A stretch of 64,000 nt of DNA from Dyella sp. RRB7 (GTDB taxonomy: Bacteria > Pseudomonadota > Gammaproteobacteria > Xanthomonadales > Rhodanobacteraceae). The notes beneath the pieces were generated by a model, which worked only from the letters and a program-made list of their open reading frames with translations, did no database searches and had not been told where the DNA came from. Below, one piece after another: positions 9,835-18,949 of this stretch. How positions within the stretch are numbered: the first letter of the stretch is position 1; the number at the start of each line of letters is the position of its first letter. Location: assembly GCF_022761115.1 (NCBI RefSeq), contig NZ_JAKWJS010000001.1, positions 496,001-560,000 of the forward strand, read 5' to 3'. The position numbers and the translations under genes were made by a program.

Positions 9835-11039
9835 CCACCCCCGATTTTCGCAGCGAAACGTTCCTGCGCGCGCATATCGCGCAAACCATGGCGTTCTACC
9901 ATCCGCGCGCCATCGATCCGGCCGGCGGCTTCTTCCACTACTTCAAGGACGACGGCACGGTGTACGACCGCAGCCATCGCCACCTGGTAAGCAGCACCCG
10001 CTTCGTCTTCAACTACGCGATGGCCGCGCGCGAGTTCGGCGACCCGGCCTACCTGGATGCCGCGCGCCATGGCCTGCGCTATCTGCGCGACGTGCATCGC
10101 GACCCGCTCAGCGGCGGCTACGCCTGGACCATCCGCGACGGCAAGCCCGAGGATCGCACCCATCACGCCTATGGCGTGGCCTTCGTGCTGCTTGCCTATG
10201 CCACCGCGCGCAAGGCTGGCATCACCGAGGTCGACGCATGGATGGATGAAACCTGGAACCTGCTGGAACAGCGCTACTGGGATGCCGAGGCCGGCCTCTA
10301 TCGCGACGAAGCCGACGAGCACTGGCAGTTCAGCGGCTATCGCGGCCAGAACGCCAACATGCACATGTGCGAGGCCATGCTGGCCGCGTACCAGGCTACC
10401 GACGAACCGCGCTACCTGGAACGCGCCCTGGCCCTGGCCGAGCGCATGACGCGCGTGCAGGCTGCCAAGGCCGGCGGCCTGGTGTGGGAACACTACGACG
10501 CCAACTGGAACATCGACTGGGATTATCACCGCGACGACCCCAAGCACCTGTTTCGCCCCTGGGGTTTCCAGCCGGGCCACCAGACCGAGTGGGCCAAGCT
10601 GCTGCTGATCATGGAGCCGTTGCTGCTTGAGCGTGGCCGCGAAGAAAACTGGCTGGCGCCGACGGCGATGCATCTGTTCGACACCGCGCTGGCGCGCGCC
10701 TGGGACAACGAGCACGGCGGCATCTGCTACGGCTTCGCACCGGATGGCAGCGTGTGCGACGACGACAAGTACTTCTGGGTGCAGGCCGAATCGCTCGCCG
10801 CCGCGGCCCTGCTGCATGCGCGCACCGGGCTGGCTGCGTACGACGGGTGGTACGAAAAGTTGTGGAGCTACGCATGGCAGCACTTCATCGACCACCAGTA
10901 CGGCGCGTGGTATCGCATCCTCACGCGTGACAACCGCAAGATCGACGACCAAAAGAGCCCCGCCGGCAAGACCGACTACCACACCATGGGCGCGTGCTAC
11001 GAAGTGATGGAACTGGTGCGCGAAGGCGGCGTGCCGTGA
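9831..11039 (+). CDS. AGE-family D-mannose isomerase
   Basis: N-acylglucosamine 2-epimerase (AGE) superfamily sugar isomerase of 402 residues, of the YihS/mannose isomerase type converting D-mannose to D-fructose. It is an alpha6/alpha6 barrel. Visible conserved segments are YDRSHRHLVSSTRFVFNYA, THHAYGVAFVLLA, NANMHMCEAMLAAY, WGFQPGHQTEWAKLLL and TDYHTMGACYEV. The His in PGHQTEW and in DYHTMG match the catalytic histidine positions known for this group. Its start codon overlaps the fructokinase stop by 4 bases, so the two are coupled. The pair bypasses mannokinase and mannose-6-phosphate isomerase. A GlcNAc or cellobiose 2-epimerase is the alternative, but the mannosidase context argues against it. 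Confidence 0.87.
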   Translation: MTTPDFRSETFLRAHIAQTMAFYHPRAIDPAGGFFHYFKDDGTVYDRSHRHLVSSTRFVFNYAMAAREFGDPAYLDAARHGLRYLRDVHRDPLSGGYAWTIRDGKPEDRTHHAYGVAFVLLAYATARKAGITEVDAWMDETWNLLEQRYWDAEAGLYRDEADEHWQFSGYRGQNANMHMCEAMLAAYQATDEPRYLERALALAERMTRVQAAKAGGLVWEHYDANWNIDWDYHRDDPKHLFRPWGFQPGHQTEWAKLLLIMEPLLLERGREENWLAPTAMHLFDTALARAWDNEHGGICYGFAPDGSVCDDDKYFWVQAESLAAAALLHARTGLAAYDGWYEKLWSYAWQHFIDHQYGAWYRILTRDNRKIDDQKSPAGKTDYHTMGACYEVMELVREGGVP

Positions 11040-11048
11040 CTTGAAGCC

Positions 11049-11070
11049 CCTCCCCTGCCCGCAGGGGAGG
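11049..11070 (+). terminator. GC-rich hairpin after the mannose operon
   Basis: CCTCCCCTGC and GCAGGGGAGG form a perfect 10-bp inverted repeat with a 2-base centre, 10 bases after the isomerase stop. No U-tract follows, so it may be a weak terminator or an RNA-stabilising 3' hairpin. Confidence 0.45.
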
Positions 11071-11204
11071 TTGGGAGGGAGACGCAGGCCACAGGGAGTG
11101 ACAGCGGCGCTTGCCAAGGGCTAGGGTGTGGCCGGTGATCCCGTACCCTTGACGGGTACGCTCCGGCGCCGACATCCGTCCATGCCCGCCAGCAGGAGTC
11201 CATC

Positions 11205-12020
11205 ATGTCCTCCACGGCCCCGTTCGATACGGCACTCGTCACCGGCGCATCGACTGGCATCGGCGCGACCTATGCCGACCGCCTGGCCGCGCGCGGCCAC
11301 GACCTCGTCCTGGTCGCCCGCAACAAGACTCAGCTCGAATCGCTGGCGGCACGTCTGCGGCGTGAGCATGGCGTGAAAGTCGACGTGCTGGCCGCCGACC
11401 TGACCTCGCCCGCCGAGCGCGCGCAGGTCGAGCAACGCCTGCGCGACGACGATGCCATCGGCTGGCTGGTCAACAATGCGGGCATGAGCGGCGGCGGCGC
11501 CGTGGCGACAGCGCCGATCGACACCGTCGAGAACATGCTGCAACTCAACGTGATCGCCCCCTCGCGACTCACCAGCGCGATACTGCCCCGCCTGCTGGCG
11601 CGCGGTCGCGGCAGCATCGTCTACCTTGCCTCGGTGCTCGCGCTGGCGCCTGAGCAATCGCTGGGCGCCTATGCCGCCAGCAAGAGTTATCTGCTTACCT
11701 ATGCGCTGTCGTTGCTCAAGGAAGTCGGCGATGGCGGCGTGCGCGTGCAGGCCGTGCTTCCCGGCATCACGCGCACCGACCTATGGGCACGCGGGGGCAA
11801 CGACCTCAACGCCATTCCCGCGCACACGGTGATGGAAGTGGCCGAGCTGGTGGATGCCGCGCTGGCCGGCTACGACCTGGGCGAAACCGTGACCATCCCC
11901 TCGCTGCCCGATATCGAGGACTGGAATCGCTACAACGCGGCACGACTGCTGCTGGCGCCCAATCTTTCGCACAACGTCGCTGCCGACCGCTACAAGAGCG
12001 ACATCCCCGAGGACGCCTGA
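11205..12020 (+). CDS. SDR-family oxidoreductase
   Basis: NAD(P)-dependent short-chain dehydrogenase/reductase of 271 residues. The cofactor motif TGASTGIGATYAD is near the N terminus and the NNAG motif follows. The catalytic Tyr and Lys lie in YAASKSYLLTYA, after a Ser-containing strand (SIVYLASVLAL). The form is the classical SDR of the DltE/YqjQ-like group, whose substrates are usually unknown. Translation starts at an ATG preceded by CAGGAG. It stands alone between the mannose operon and a DoxX gene, so context gives no substrate. Confidence 0.85.
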   Translation: MSSTAPFDTALVTGASTGIGATYADRLAARGHDLVLVARNKTQLESLAARLRREHGVKVDVLAADLTSPAERAQVEQRLRDDDAIGWLVNNAGMSGGGAVATAPIDTVENMLQLNVIAPSRLTSAILPRLLARGRGSIVYLASVLALAPEQSLGAYAASKSYLLTYALSLLKEVGDGGVRVQAVLPGITRTDLWARGGNDLNAIPAHTVMEVAELVDAALAGYDLGETVTIPSLPDIEDWNRYNAARLLLAPNLSHNVAADRYKSDIPEDA

Positions 12021-12170
12021 AGGCCGCGCCCACGCGGCCCGACAACCATCGCGGGAGGCCACCTGCGGAAACATGGAGAGGGATATAGTGTGCCCAACCA
12101 CCGCCTGGCGGCGGCGGCCGACGCGGGCGCCATGCCCGCATGCACCATGTACATTCATGGGAGAACGACC

Positions 12171-12584
12171 ATGCGATATACGCTCCTGGATGGCAGCAGG
12201 GATGGCTTGATTCTCGTTGCACGCGTGTTGCTGATGATCCTGTTCGTGGTCTTCGGCTGGAGCAAGCTGACGGGCTTCTCCGGTACGGCCGGCTATATGG
12301 CCACGATGGGCGTTCCACTGCCGACCGTCTCCGCTGCGGTGGCCGTGATCATGGAGTTCTTCGTGGGCCTGGCCATCGTGCTTGGCTTCTATACCCGGCC
12401 ACTGTCATTGCTGTTGGGGCTGTATACGCTGGCGGCCGCACTGCTGGGGCATCCGTTCTGGAACATGGCCGATCCGGATCGCATCGGCGCCATGATCAAT
12501 TTCTACAAGAACGTAAGCATCGCCGGCGGCCTGCTGCTGCTGTGCCTGGCCGGACCGGGCAAATACTCGCTCGACGGCCGATAG
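12171..12584 (+). CDS. DoxX-family membrane protein
   Basis: Small integral membrane protein of 137 residues with four predicted transmembrane helices and the DoxX-family N-terminal pattern (LILVARVLLMILFVVFGWSK, then GTAGYMATMGVP). Members are linked to quinone or thiol redox processes, but most have no assigned reaction. The ATG at 12171 was chosen for the GGGAGA ribosome site; the frame is open upstream. A short hairpin follows the stop. It is probably a single-gene unit. Confidence 0.82.
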   Translation: MRYTLLDGSRDGLILVARVLLMILFVVFGWSKLTGFSGTAGYMATMGVPLPTVSAAVAVIMEFFVGLAIVLGFYTRPLSLLLGLYTLAAALLGHPFWNMADPDRIGAMINFYKNVSIAGGLLLLCLAGPGKYSLDGR

Positions 12585-12594
12585 CCAGCAGCCT

Positions 12595-12618
12595 CCTCGC
12601 GGCCACGATATCGCGAGG
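12595..12618 (+). terminator. Short hairpin after the DoxX gene
   Basis: CCTCGCG and CGCGAGG form a 7-bp stem with a 10-base loop, just after the DoxX stop codon. No clear U-tract, so terminator function is tentative. Confidence 0.35.
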
Positions 12619-12777
12619 TTGACGGGCAAGGTTGCGCAGGGCTCGCCGTCCCGCTTCCCTGCGCACCTGGCCGGGTCGTCACACCGCGTGGGGCAGGCCC
12701 CGCGCTTTCGCCATTCGCTTCCATTCATGCGCCCTGTTCCGAGTACTCCTGGCGGCTTTCATCCGGCGATGCGGTCG

Positions 12778-14331
12778 TCATGGATCAACGGCGCAGGTAG
12801 CCTCGTGTGCATCACAGGTCGTCGCTTTCGAGCATGCATCCTTAAGTCCGAATGTGGTGAAGCTGGCCATGGCCAACACCCAGGCACCGATGCCGCCATA
12901 AACCATCACCCAGCCAAACCCATGCGCGAGCGCGCCCTGCGCCGCCACCTCGGAGACCTGTGGCAATGACGTCGACATCACCGCGCCAGCGGCAATCCGC
13001 GCGGAAAGCGCGTGCAGCTGCGAGGCAGGCACCATCCCCTGGGTGATCCGTTCGAGTTCGCTGAGGATGCCCTGCAACAACAGGAACCCCATCAACGCGA
13101 TATTGATGGCGAGCGTGATCAAGCGCGCGCTCATGTCGATGCCCGAGGCCATGCCGGCGCGGGAAGTGGGCACGGCGCCCGTGGTGGCGTTGGTCACCGG
13201 GGTGTTGGTCATGCCCAGGCCCGTGCCAGCCATGACGCAGCCGGGCAACAGGGTCAGCCAGCTGGCGTGCTCCGCCACGCTGCCCAGCTTCATCATGAAA
13301 AAGCCGAGACCGATGGTGAACAGGCCCGCGGGAATGATCACCCGTGGCTGGTAGCGCAAGGTCAGTCGCTCGGCCAGCGGCGGTATCACCAGGGTGGGCA
13401 AGGTATAGGCCAACGAAGCCAGTCCCGACGCCACCACGCCGTAGCCAAGCGCGCTCTGGAAGTAGATGGGCAGGTAGATCATGAACGGCCAGAAGCTGAA
13501 GTTCATGCCCATGGAGCCATACAGCGCGCCTGAAAATTGCCGAATGCGAAACACCGAGAAATCGAACATGGGATGCGCGCGATGTTTCTCCACATAGACA
13601 AAGGCGAGGAAGCTCAGCACCGCCATGACCATGCAGGCGAGCGCCGCCGGGCTGGTGAAGCCGAGGTCGGGGCCTTGCGTGATGAAGTACGCGAGCCCGA
13701 ATACCGCGAGGGAAAGCGTGGCGATACCGGGGACGTCCAGTCGCTTTGCCTCGGGGTCGCGCGACTCGTCCACGCTGCCAGCCAGCAGCAGCATCGTCAG
13801 CACCGCCAGCGGCGCCTGGATCAGGAACACCCATGTCCAGTCCAGCCAGGCCGCGATGGCGCTGCCGATGATGGGGCCAAACCCGAGGCCGACGCCCAGG
13901 ATGATGCCCCAGGCGGCGAAAGCACGACTGCGCCGCGCCCCTTCCTGAAACTGATGGGAGAGCGCGGCAATCTGGCAGATCACCATCGCGCCACCGCTCA
14001 TGCCCTGCAGAAAACGGCTGACGATCAGCACCGAGGCTTCGCGTGACCATCCGCAGGTCAGCGAGGTAACGCCAAAGGCGAACACGCTGATCATCAACAC
14101 CCGCTTGCGTCCATAGCGGTCGGCCAAGGTACCGGCAGCCATAAGCACCGTGGTGCAGGCGATGGTGTACGCATTCATGATCCACTGCACGCTGCTGAAA
14201 TCGGCGTGCAGCACTTTTTCCACGTGGGGAAGAATCGCCGGCACGCTGGAAATTTCCAGGCCGAACATCAGGGCCGCCAGGCAGATCGCCACCACGGCGA
14301 CGGCATCTTTGCTTGTGTGGGAAACAGACAC
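12778..14331 (-). CDS. MFS multidrug exporter (DHA2 type)
   Basis: Fourteen-helix drug:H+ antiporter of the DHA2 group, about 517 residues. Motif A is present as GTLADRYGRKRVL and the antiporter motif C as GIILGVGLGFGPIIGSAIAAW. Transport of a toxic organic compound out of the cytoplasm is expected; the substrate is unknown. The GTG start at 14331 is preceded by AGAGGA at good spacing. An ATG at 14376 is an alternative with a weaker site. It is transcribed divergently from a LysR gene, the usual arrangement for regulator and target. Confidence 0.85.
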   Translation of the reverse strand: MSVSHTSKDAVAVVAICLAALMFGLEISSVPAILPHVEKVLHADFSSVQWIMNAYTIACTTVLMAAGTLADRYGRKRVLMISVFAFGVTSLTCGWSREASVLIVSRFLQGMSGGAMVICQIAALSHQFQEGARRSRAFAAWGIILGVGLGFGPIIGSAIAAWLDWTWVFLIQAPLAVLTMLLLAGSVDESRDPEAKRLDVPGIATLSLAVFGLAYFITQGPDLGFTSPAALACMVMAVLSFLAFVYVEKHRAHPMFDFSVFRIRQFSGALYGSMGMNFSFWPFMIYLPIYFQSALGYGVVASGLASLAYTLPTLVIPPLAERLTLRYQPRVIIPAGLFTIGLGFFMMKLGSVAEHASWLTLLPGCVMAGTGLGMTNTPVTNATTGAVPTSRAGMASGIDMSARLITLAINIALMGFLLLQGILSELERITQGMVPASQLHALSARIAAGAVMSTSLPQVSEVAAQGALAHGFGWVMVYGGIGAWVLAMASFTTFGLKDACSKATTCDAHEATCAVDP

Positions 14332-14534
14332 GGTGGCGTTCCTCTTCGGGGAGGTGGGCAAGGCCACCCGCGGCATGGCCTCAGCGAGGCGCGCACACTC
14401 CCGTCTCCTGCGGTGACCGCAGGGGAAGTGAAAGATACGCTCGGGTGGTGGCGCTGATTCTGGGCGGACCAGCGTCATGATGGAAATGATTTAATTTTGT
14501 GGCATCCATTACCAACCATCATTAATCTACCGGC

Positions 14535-15407
14535 ATGGACTTCGACCCCGCCCTGCTGCGTGCCTTTGTCGCCGTGAAGGAAGCCGGAGGCTTTACCCGC
14601 GCCGCCCAGCGACTGAACCTGACCCAGTCAGCCATCAGCCATCAGATCCGGCGGCTGGAGGAACAGGTCGGCCGGCAGCTGTTGTTTCGCACCACGCGCA
14701 GCCTGACCCTGACCGAAGACGGCGAGGACCTGCTGCACTACGCGGAAAAGATCCTCGACACGCTCGACAGCATGACCCAGCGCTTCCGCCCTTCGCCGAT
14801 TTCTGGCGTGGTGCGCTTCGGCGTGCTGGAAAATTTCCTGGGCGATCGACTGGCCAACCTGCTGTGCCAGTTCGGGCGGGCCTTCCCTTCCGTGCGGCTG
14901 GATGTAAGCGTGGGCATGAATCTCGACCTGCACCCGATGATCAAGGCCGGCGAACTCGACCTGGCCGTGGTGATGTCGGCCCCGGATAGCGGTGAAGGCA
15001 CGCCGTTGCGGCGCACGCAGTTCGTCTGGGTAGCCGCCGAATCGTTCGACCTGCCGGCTGGCGATTCGCTGCCCTTCGCGTTCTTTCCCGCCCCCTGCAT
15101 CAATCGCCTGGTTGGCCTTGGCGCACTGGATGGCACCACCGTTCCGTGGCATGTCGTGTTTACCTCGCAGAGCCAGCAAGGCATCCGCGCGGCGGTGCTG
15201 GCGGGTCTGGCCATCACCGTCATCACCCGCGATGACGTGGAACCCGGCATGCGGATCGTCGATGGCAGCTATGGCTTGCCATCACTGTCGGATGCGGAGT
15301 TCACCCTGGTCTGGAGCGCTGGCGGCAAAACCCCCGCCGCCATCGAATTCGGCCAGATGATCATGAAACTGCCCTCTTCGCCACTCAGCGCGCGCGGCCA
15401 GGCTTAG
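14535..15407 (+). CDS. LysR-family transcriptional regulator
   Basis: LysR-type regulator of 290 residues. The N-terminal winged helix-turn-helix (LLRAFVAVKEAGGFTRAAQR, then LNLTQSAISHQIRRLEEQVG) is followed by a linker helix and a substrate-binding domain from about residue 88. The start ATG is about 200 bases from the start of the divergent MFS exporter, and the AT-rich region between them (14470-14530) is the likely shared control region. Regulation of the exporter is inferred from position only; the effector is unknown. Confidence 0.88.
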   Translation: MDFDPALLRAFVAVKEAGGFTRAAQRLNLTQSAISHQIRRLEEQVGRQLLFRTTRSLTLTEDGEDLLHYAEKILDTLDSMTQRFRPSPISGVVRFGVLENFLGDRLANLLCQFGRAFPSVRLDVSVGMNLDLHPMIKAGELDLAVVMSAPDSGEGTPLRRTQFVWVAAESFDLPAGDSLPFAFFPAPCINRLVGLGALDGTTVPWHVVFTSQSQQGIRAAVLAGLAITVITRDDVEPGMRIVDGSYGLPSLSDAEFTLVWSAGGKTPAAIEFGQMIMKLPSSPLSARGQA

Positions 15408-15451
15408 CGCATTCTTTTTGCGACAGATCGAACAGCCGTGCTGTGGTGCGC

Positions 15452-16405
15452 TCAACGATAGCGATCCGCCAACGCATCCGTCGCCTTCACCAGTACGTCG
15501 ACGATGGCCGGGTCCGCCGCGCTATGGCCCGCCAGCACGATATGGAAGTCCGCCTCGGGCCACGCCTTCGCCAGATCGTGCGCCGTTTTCACCGGGCAGA
15601 TGATGTCGTAGCGACCATGCACGATGGTCGCCGGGATAGCGCGGATGCGCTCGATATGCTGCAGCAGCTGATTGGGCTGCATGAAAAAGGCATGGCGAAA
15701 GTAGTGCGCCTCGGCGCGCGCGACGCTGATGGCCGCCTGCGGATCGGCGAAGTTTCCCGGTTCGTCGGGGTCGTGCAGCAAGGTGGTGCTGCCGCCTTCC
15801 CAGCTGCCCCATGCCAGCGCGGCCGCCAGGCGCACGGCCTCATCCGCGCTGTCGAGGCGGCGCCAGTAGGCTTCGACCATGTTGCCGCGCTCCTCGACCG
15901 GGATGTGTTCCAGATAGCGCTCCCAGCGCTCGGGAAATATCCACGATGCGCCACCGTCGAGTTCATTGAACCAGCGCAGCTCACCGGGCCGGCCCAGGAA
16001 GATGCCACGCAGCACCAGGCCCAGCACCCGCTCGGGATGGGCCTGGGCATAGGCCAGCGCCAGGGTCGAACCCCACGAGCCGCCGAACACTACCCAGTGC
16101 GCGATACCGAAGTGCGCGCGGATCTTCTCGATGTCGGCCACCAGATCCCAGGTCGTGTTATTGCGCAACTCGGCATGCGGCGTGGATCGGCCGGCGCCGC
16201 GCTGATCGAACAACACGATGCGGTAACGCGCGGGGTCGAAGAAGCGCCGATGATAGGGCGATACCCCCGCGCCCGGGCCACCGTGGAGAAACACCACGGG
16301 CAGGCCATCGGGGTTGCCGCACTCTTCCACGTACAGTTCGTGGATATCATCCACGGCAAGCCGATGCGTGCGATAAGGTTCGATCTCTGGATACAGCTCA
16401 CGCAT
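15452..16405 (-). CDS. pip: Proline iminopeptidase
   Basis: Alpha/beta-hydrolase serine peptidase (family S33) that removes N-terminal proline from peptides in the cytoplasm. It has 317 residues, the usual length. The oxyanion motif HGGPGAG is at residues 41-47 and the nucleophile elbow GGSWGST holds Ser110. The Asp of GRYDIICP and the His of LAGHSAAD supply the rest of the triad. The segment FDQRGAGRSTPHAEL is diagnostic for the family. The ATG at 16405 follows an AGGGAGA ribosome site; the frame is open for 23 codons upstream without support. It converges with the LysR gene. Confidence 0.92.
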   Translation of the reverse strand: MRELYPEIEPYRTHRLAVDDIHELYVEECGNPDGLPVVFLHGGPGAGVSPYHRRFFDPARYRIVLFDQRGAGRSTPHAELRNNTTWDLVADIEKIRAHFGIAHWVVFGGSWGSTLALAYAQAHPERVLGLVLRGIFLGRPGELRWFNELDGGASWIFPERWERYLEHIPVEERGNMVEAYWRRLDSADEAVRLAAALAWGSWEGGSTTLLHDPDEPGNFADPQAAISVARAEAHYFRHAFFMQPNQLLQHIERIRAIPATIVHGRYDIICPVKTAHDLAKAWPEADFHIVLAGHSAADPAIVDVLVKATDALADRYR

Positions 16406-16493
16406 GGGTGCTCTCCCTGGGTTTCCCACGCGAGCATAACCGCCCGTTGGCAAGCCGGGGTGGACGCGAGCCATCCGGCTCGACCGGCGCCAA

Positions 16494-16520
16494 CTTAGGC
16501 GTCCCTAAGACAAGCCTAAG
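16494..16520 (+). promoter_or_regulatory. PmrA-like response-regulator box upstream of the TonB receptor
   Basis: CCTAAG at 16504-16509 and 16515-16520 form a direct repeat with a 5-base gap (11-bp period), and an inverted copy CTTAGG lies at 16494-16499. The PmrA-type box is CTTAAG-N5-CTTAAG, so the spacing matches OmpR-family dimer binding. It is 93 bases before the receptor start, and an OmpR-type regulator gene lies downstream. Confidence 0.5.
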
Positions 16521-16612
16521 AGTTCCGCCGATCCACATCACTCATACGAAACAGAACTGTCAAACGGCTCTCCCACGCTAACGGGCTTACGTCACTCACT
16601 TCGTAGGCCACC

Positions 16613-18928
16613 ATGCAAAGCCGATTCAGCCGCACGCCCGCGCCCGCCCAGCCCCCTGCCCTGCACCCCATTGTCCGCGGTATACGGCAATGGTCTGCCC
16701 CGCTCTGCCTGGTCATGCTCGCCGGCCTTTGCATGAGCGCCCCGGTGCACGCCGACGACAACGCCACCAGCAACACGGCCGATCCAGCGCCGGCCAAACA
16801 GACGCCCAAGCCGCCCAAGGAGCTGGAAGAAGTCGAGGTGCAGGGCACCACCAACAATTCGGCGCTCACCCAGACGCCAAGCCAGGCCGATCTCAATATC
16901 ACCCAGCCGCAGTCGGTGATCGGCCTGGACTGGATCAGCAACCACGTCGCGCCCACCGCCGACTACGCCACCATCGCCGCCATCGCGCCCGGCGTGACCA
17001 ACGTGAGCACGGCCGGCCCCGGCCTGGGCGAATCCAAGCAGATGACGCTGCGCGGCTTCAACGACGCGCAGTACAACGTCACCTATGACGGCATTCCGTT
17101 CGGCGACACCAACGACTTCAGCCACCACACCAGCAGCTATTTCCCGGCCAAGATGATCGGCCAGGTGCTGATCGACCGCGGCCCCGGTGGCGCCAGCACC
17201 ATCGGCGAAGCCACCTTCGGCGGCACCGTGGCACTGAGCTCGAAGGACCCGCTGGACACCTTCGGCTTCGTCGCCACCCAAAGCCTGGGCAGCTACGACA
17301 CGCGCCTGACCAACATCGACATCGACTCCGGCCGACTGGACGACCTCAATGGCGGCAAGTTCATCGCCAGCGCGCAGTACCTGAGCACCGATACCGCCAA
17401 GACCAATGGCGATACCTCGCGCAAGACCGGCTACATCAAGTATGTGCAGCCCATCGGCAGCAGCACCGAACTCACCTTCGTCAGCAACTACAACTACATC
17501 CGCTTCAACAACCCGAACCTGAGCTCGCTGACCAAGCAGCAGATCGCCCAGTTCGGCAGCAACTTCGGTCTCAACAACGACCCCAGTAGCGTCAACTGCG
17601 TCTGCTACAACTACCAGACCAAGCAGACCGACCTGGAATACATCGGCGTGCACAGCCAGCTGTCCGAAAGCTGGTCGCTGGACAACAAGGTCTATACCTA
17701 CGCCTACGACAACACCAGCCACGAAAGCGCGTACGTCGGCACCAAGACGTCCAAGACGGACATGGGTGGCTACATCAAGATCAACAATTACCGCGCGTGG
17801 GGCGACACGCTCGAACTCGTCCATACCGATGACCACGGCCAGTTCCGCACCGGCGGCTGGTACGAGTACACCAACAACGACCGCAGCAGCATCGCCATCG
17901 ACTATGCCCGCGGCGGCGCCATCGACGTCAAGCCCGGCCAGCCGCTGTACGGCAGCTTCAACGCGCAGGGCGTTTACAGCGGACCCTACAAGTACACCAT
18001 GCAGGACCAGCTGCACACCGGCCAGCTGTATGCGGAGTACGAGTGGTACGCCACCGACAACCTCAGCATCACCCCCGGCGTGAAGAACCTAAACGTGACG
18101 CGCGACATCGAGGCGCCGATCAACCAGACCACCAAGACGCCGCTGTACTACAGCCAGACCTGGCACAAGACGCTGGGCTACCTCACCGCCAACTACCTGC
18201 TGCGCGACGACTGGAGCCTCTACGCCACGGCGGCCCAGGGCTTCCTGTCGCCGAACCTCAACGAGTTCTACGTGCCCGATCCCACGCAGAACAAGGCATC
18301 CCCCGAGCAGACCATGAACTACCAGTTCGGCACGGTCTACAAGACCGACCGCTTCAATGCGGACGCCGACGTCTATTTCATCAACTTCAAGAACTACGCT
18401 TTCTCCACCAATATCCCCGGCACCACCGATCCGGTGTACTACCTGGCGCGCGGCGCCTACATCAAGGGCATCGAGGGCGAGGCCACCTACTTCCTGGGCT
18501 GGGGCACCAGCGTGTTCGTCAACGGTTCGCTGCAGAGCGCCACCTTCAAGGGTTCGGACCTCGACATCCCCAACGTGCCCAACCGCACGGCGGCCATCGG
18601 CGCCATGTACGAGCACAACGGCTTCTTCGCCTCGCTGTACGACAAGTTCTCCGGCGCACAGAAGGCCTATAACTCGAGCTTCGACCCCGACTTCGCCTCC
18701 ACCGTGACCTCGACCGTGGGCACCGGTGGCTTCTGGCAGACCGGCATGAGCATCGGCTACGGCCAGAACCTCAGCGGCGCCGCGTTCAAGAGCTACAAGG
18801 TGCGCCTGCAGGTGGACAACCTGTTCAACAAGCAAAACCTGGTCATCAACTCGGTAAGCAACAACGTGGGTTCCTACTACGTATTGCCGGGCCGCAGCTG
18901 GTTTGCCTCCTTCTCGCTGGCACTCTGA
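16613..18928 (+). CDS. TonB-dependent outer-membrane receptor
   Basis: Outer-membrane ligand-gated transporter of 771 residues. A signal segment (LCLVMLAGLCMSAPVHA) is followed by a Pro/Lys-rich linker, a TonB-box-like segment (LEEVEVQGT) and a plug domain (from about residue 95; QMTLRGFNDAQYNVTYDGIPFGD, here split over about residues 143-165). A 22-strand beta barrel ends in the aromatic-ended C terminus SWFASFSLAL. The ligand is not evident. A phosphatase gene follows 21 bases later, then a two-component system, which suggests uptake linked to a phosphorylated ligand or to envelope stress. An inverted and direct CCTAAG repeat lies upstream. Confidence 0.92.
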   Translation: MQSRFSRTPAPAQPPALHPIVRGIRQWSAPLCLVMLAGLCMSAPVHADDNATSNTADPAPAKQTPKPPKELEEVEVQGTTNNSALTQTPSQADLNITQPQSVIGLDWISNHVAPTADYATIAAIAPGVTNVSTAGPGLGESKQMTLRGFNDAQYNVTYDGIPFGDTNDFSHHTSSYFPAKMIGQVLIDRGPGGASTIGEATFGGTVALSSKDPLDTFGFVATQSLGSYDTRLTNIDIDSGRLDDLNGGKFIASAQYLSTDTAKTNGDTSRKTGYIKYVQPIGSSTELTFVSNYNYIRFNNPNLSSLTKQQIAQFGSNFGLNNDPSSVNCVCYNYQTKQTDLEYIGVHSQLSESWSLDNKVYTYAYDNTSHESAYVGTKTSKTDMGGYIKINNYRAWGDTLELVHTDDHGQFRTGGWYEYTNNDRSSIAIDYARGGAIDVKPGQPLYGSFNAQGVYSGPYKYTMQDQLHTGQLYAEYEWYATDNLSITPGVKNLNVTRDIEAPINQTTKTPLYYSQTWHKTLGYLTANYLLRDDWSLYATAAQGFLSPNLNEFYVPDPTQNKASPEQTMNYQFGTVYKTDRFNADADVYFINFKNYAFSTNIPGTTDPVYYLARGAYIKGIEGEATYFLGWGTSVFVNGSLQSATFKGSDLDIPNVPNRTAAIGAMYEHNGFFASLYDKFSGAQKAYNSSFDPDFASTVTSTVGTGGFWQTGMSIGYGQNLSGAAFKSYKVRLQVDNLFNKQNLVINSVSNNVGSYYVLPGRSWFASFSLAL

Positions 18929-18949
18929 TCAGGCCACCGGACTCGCATC

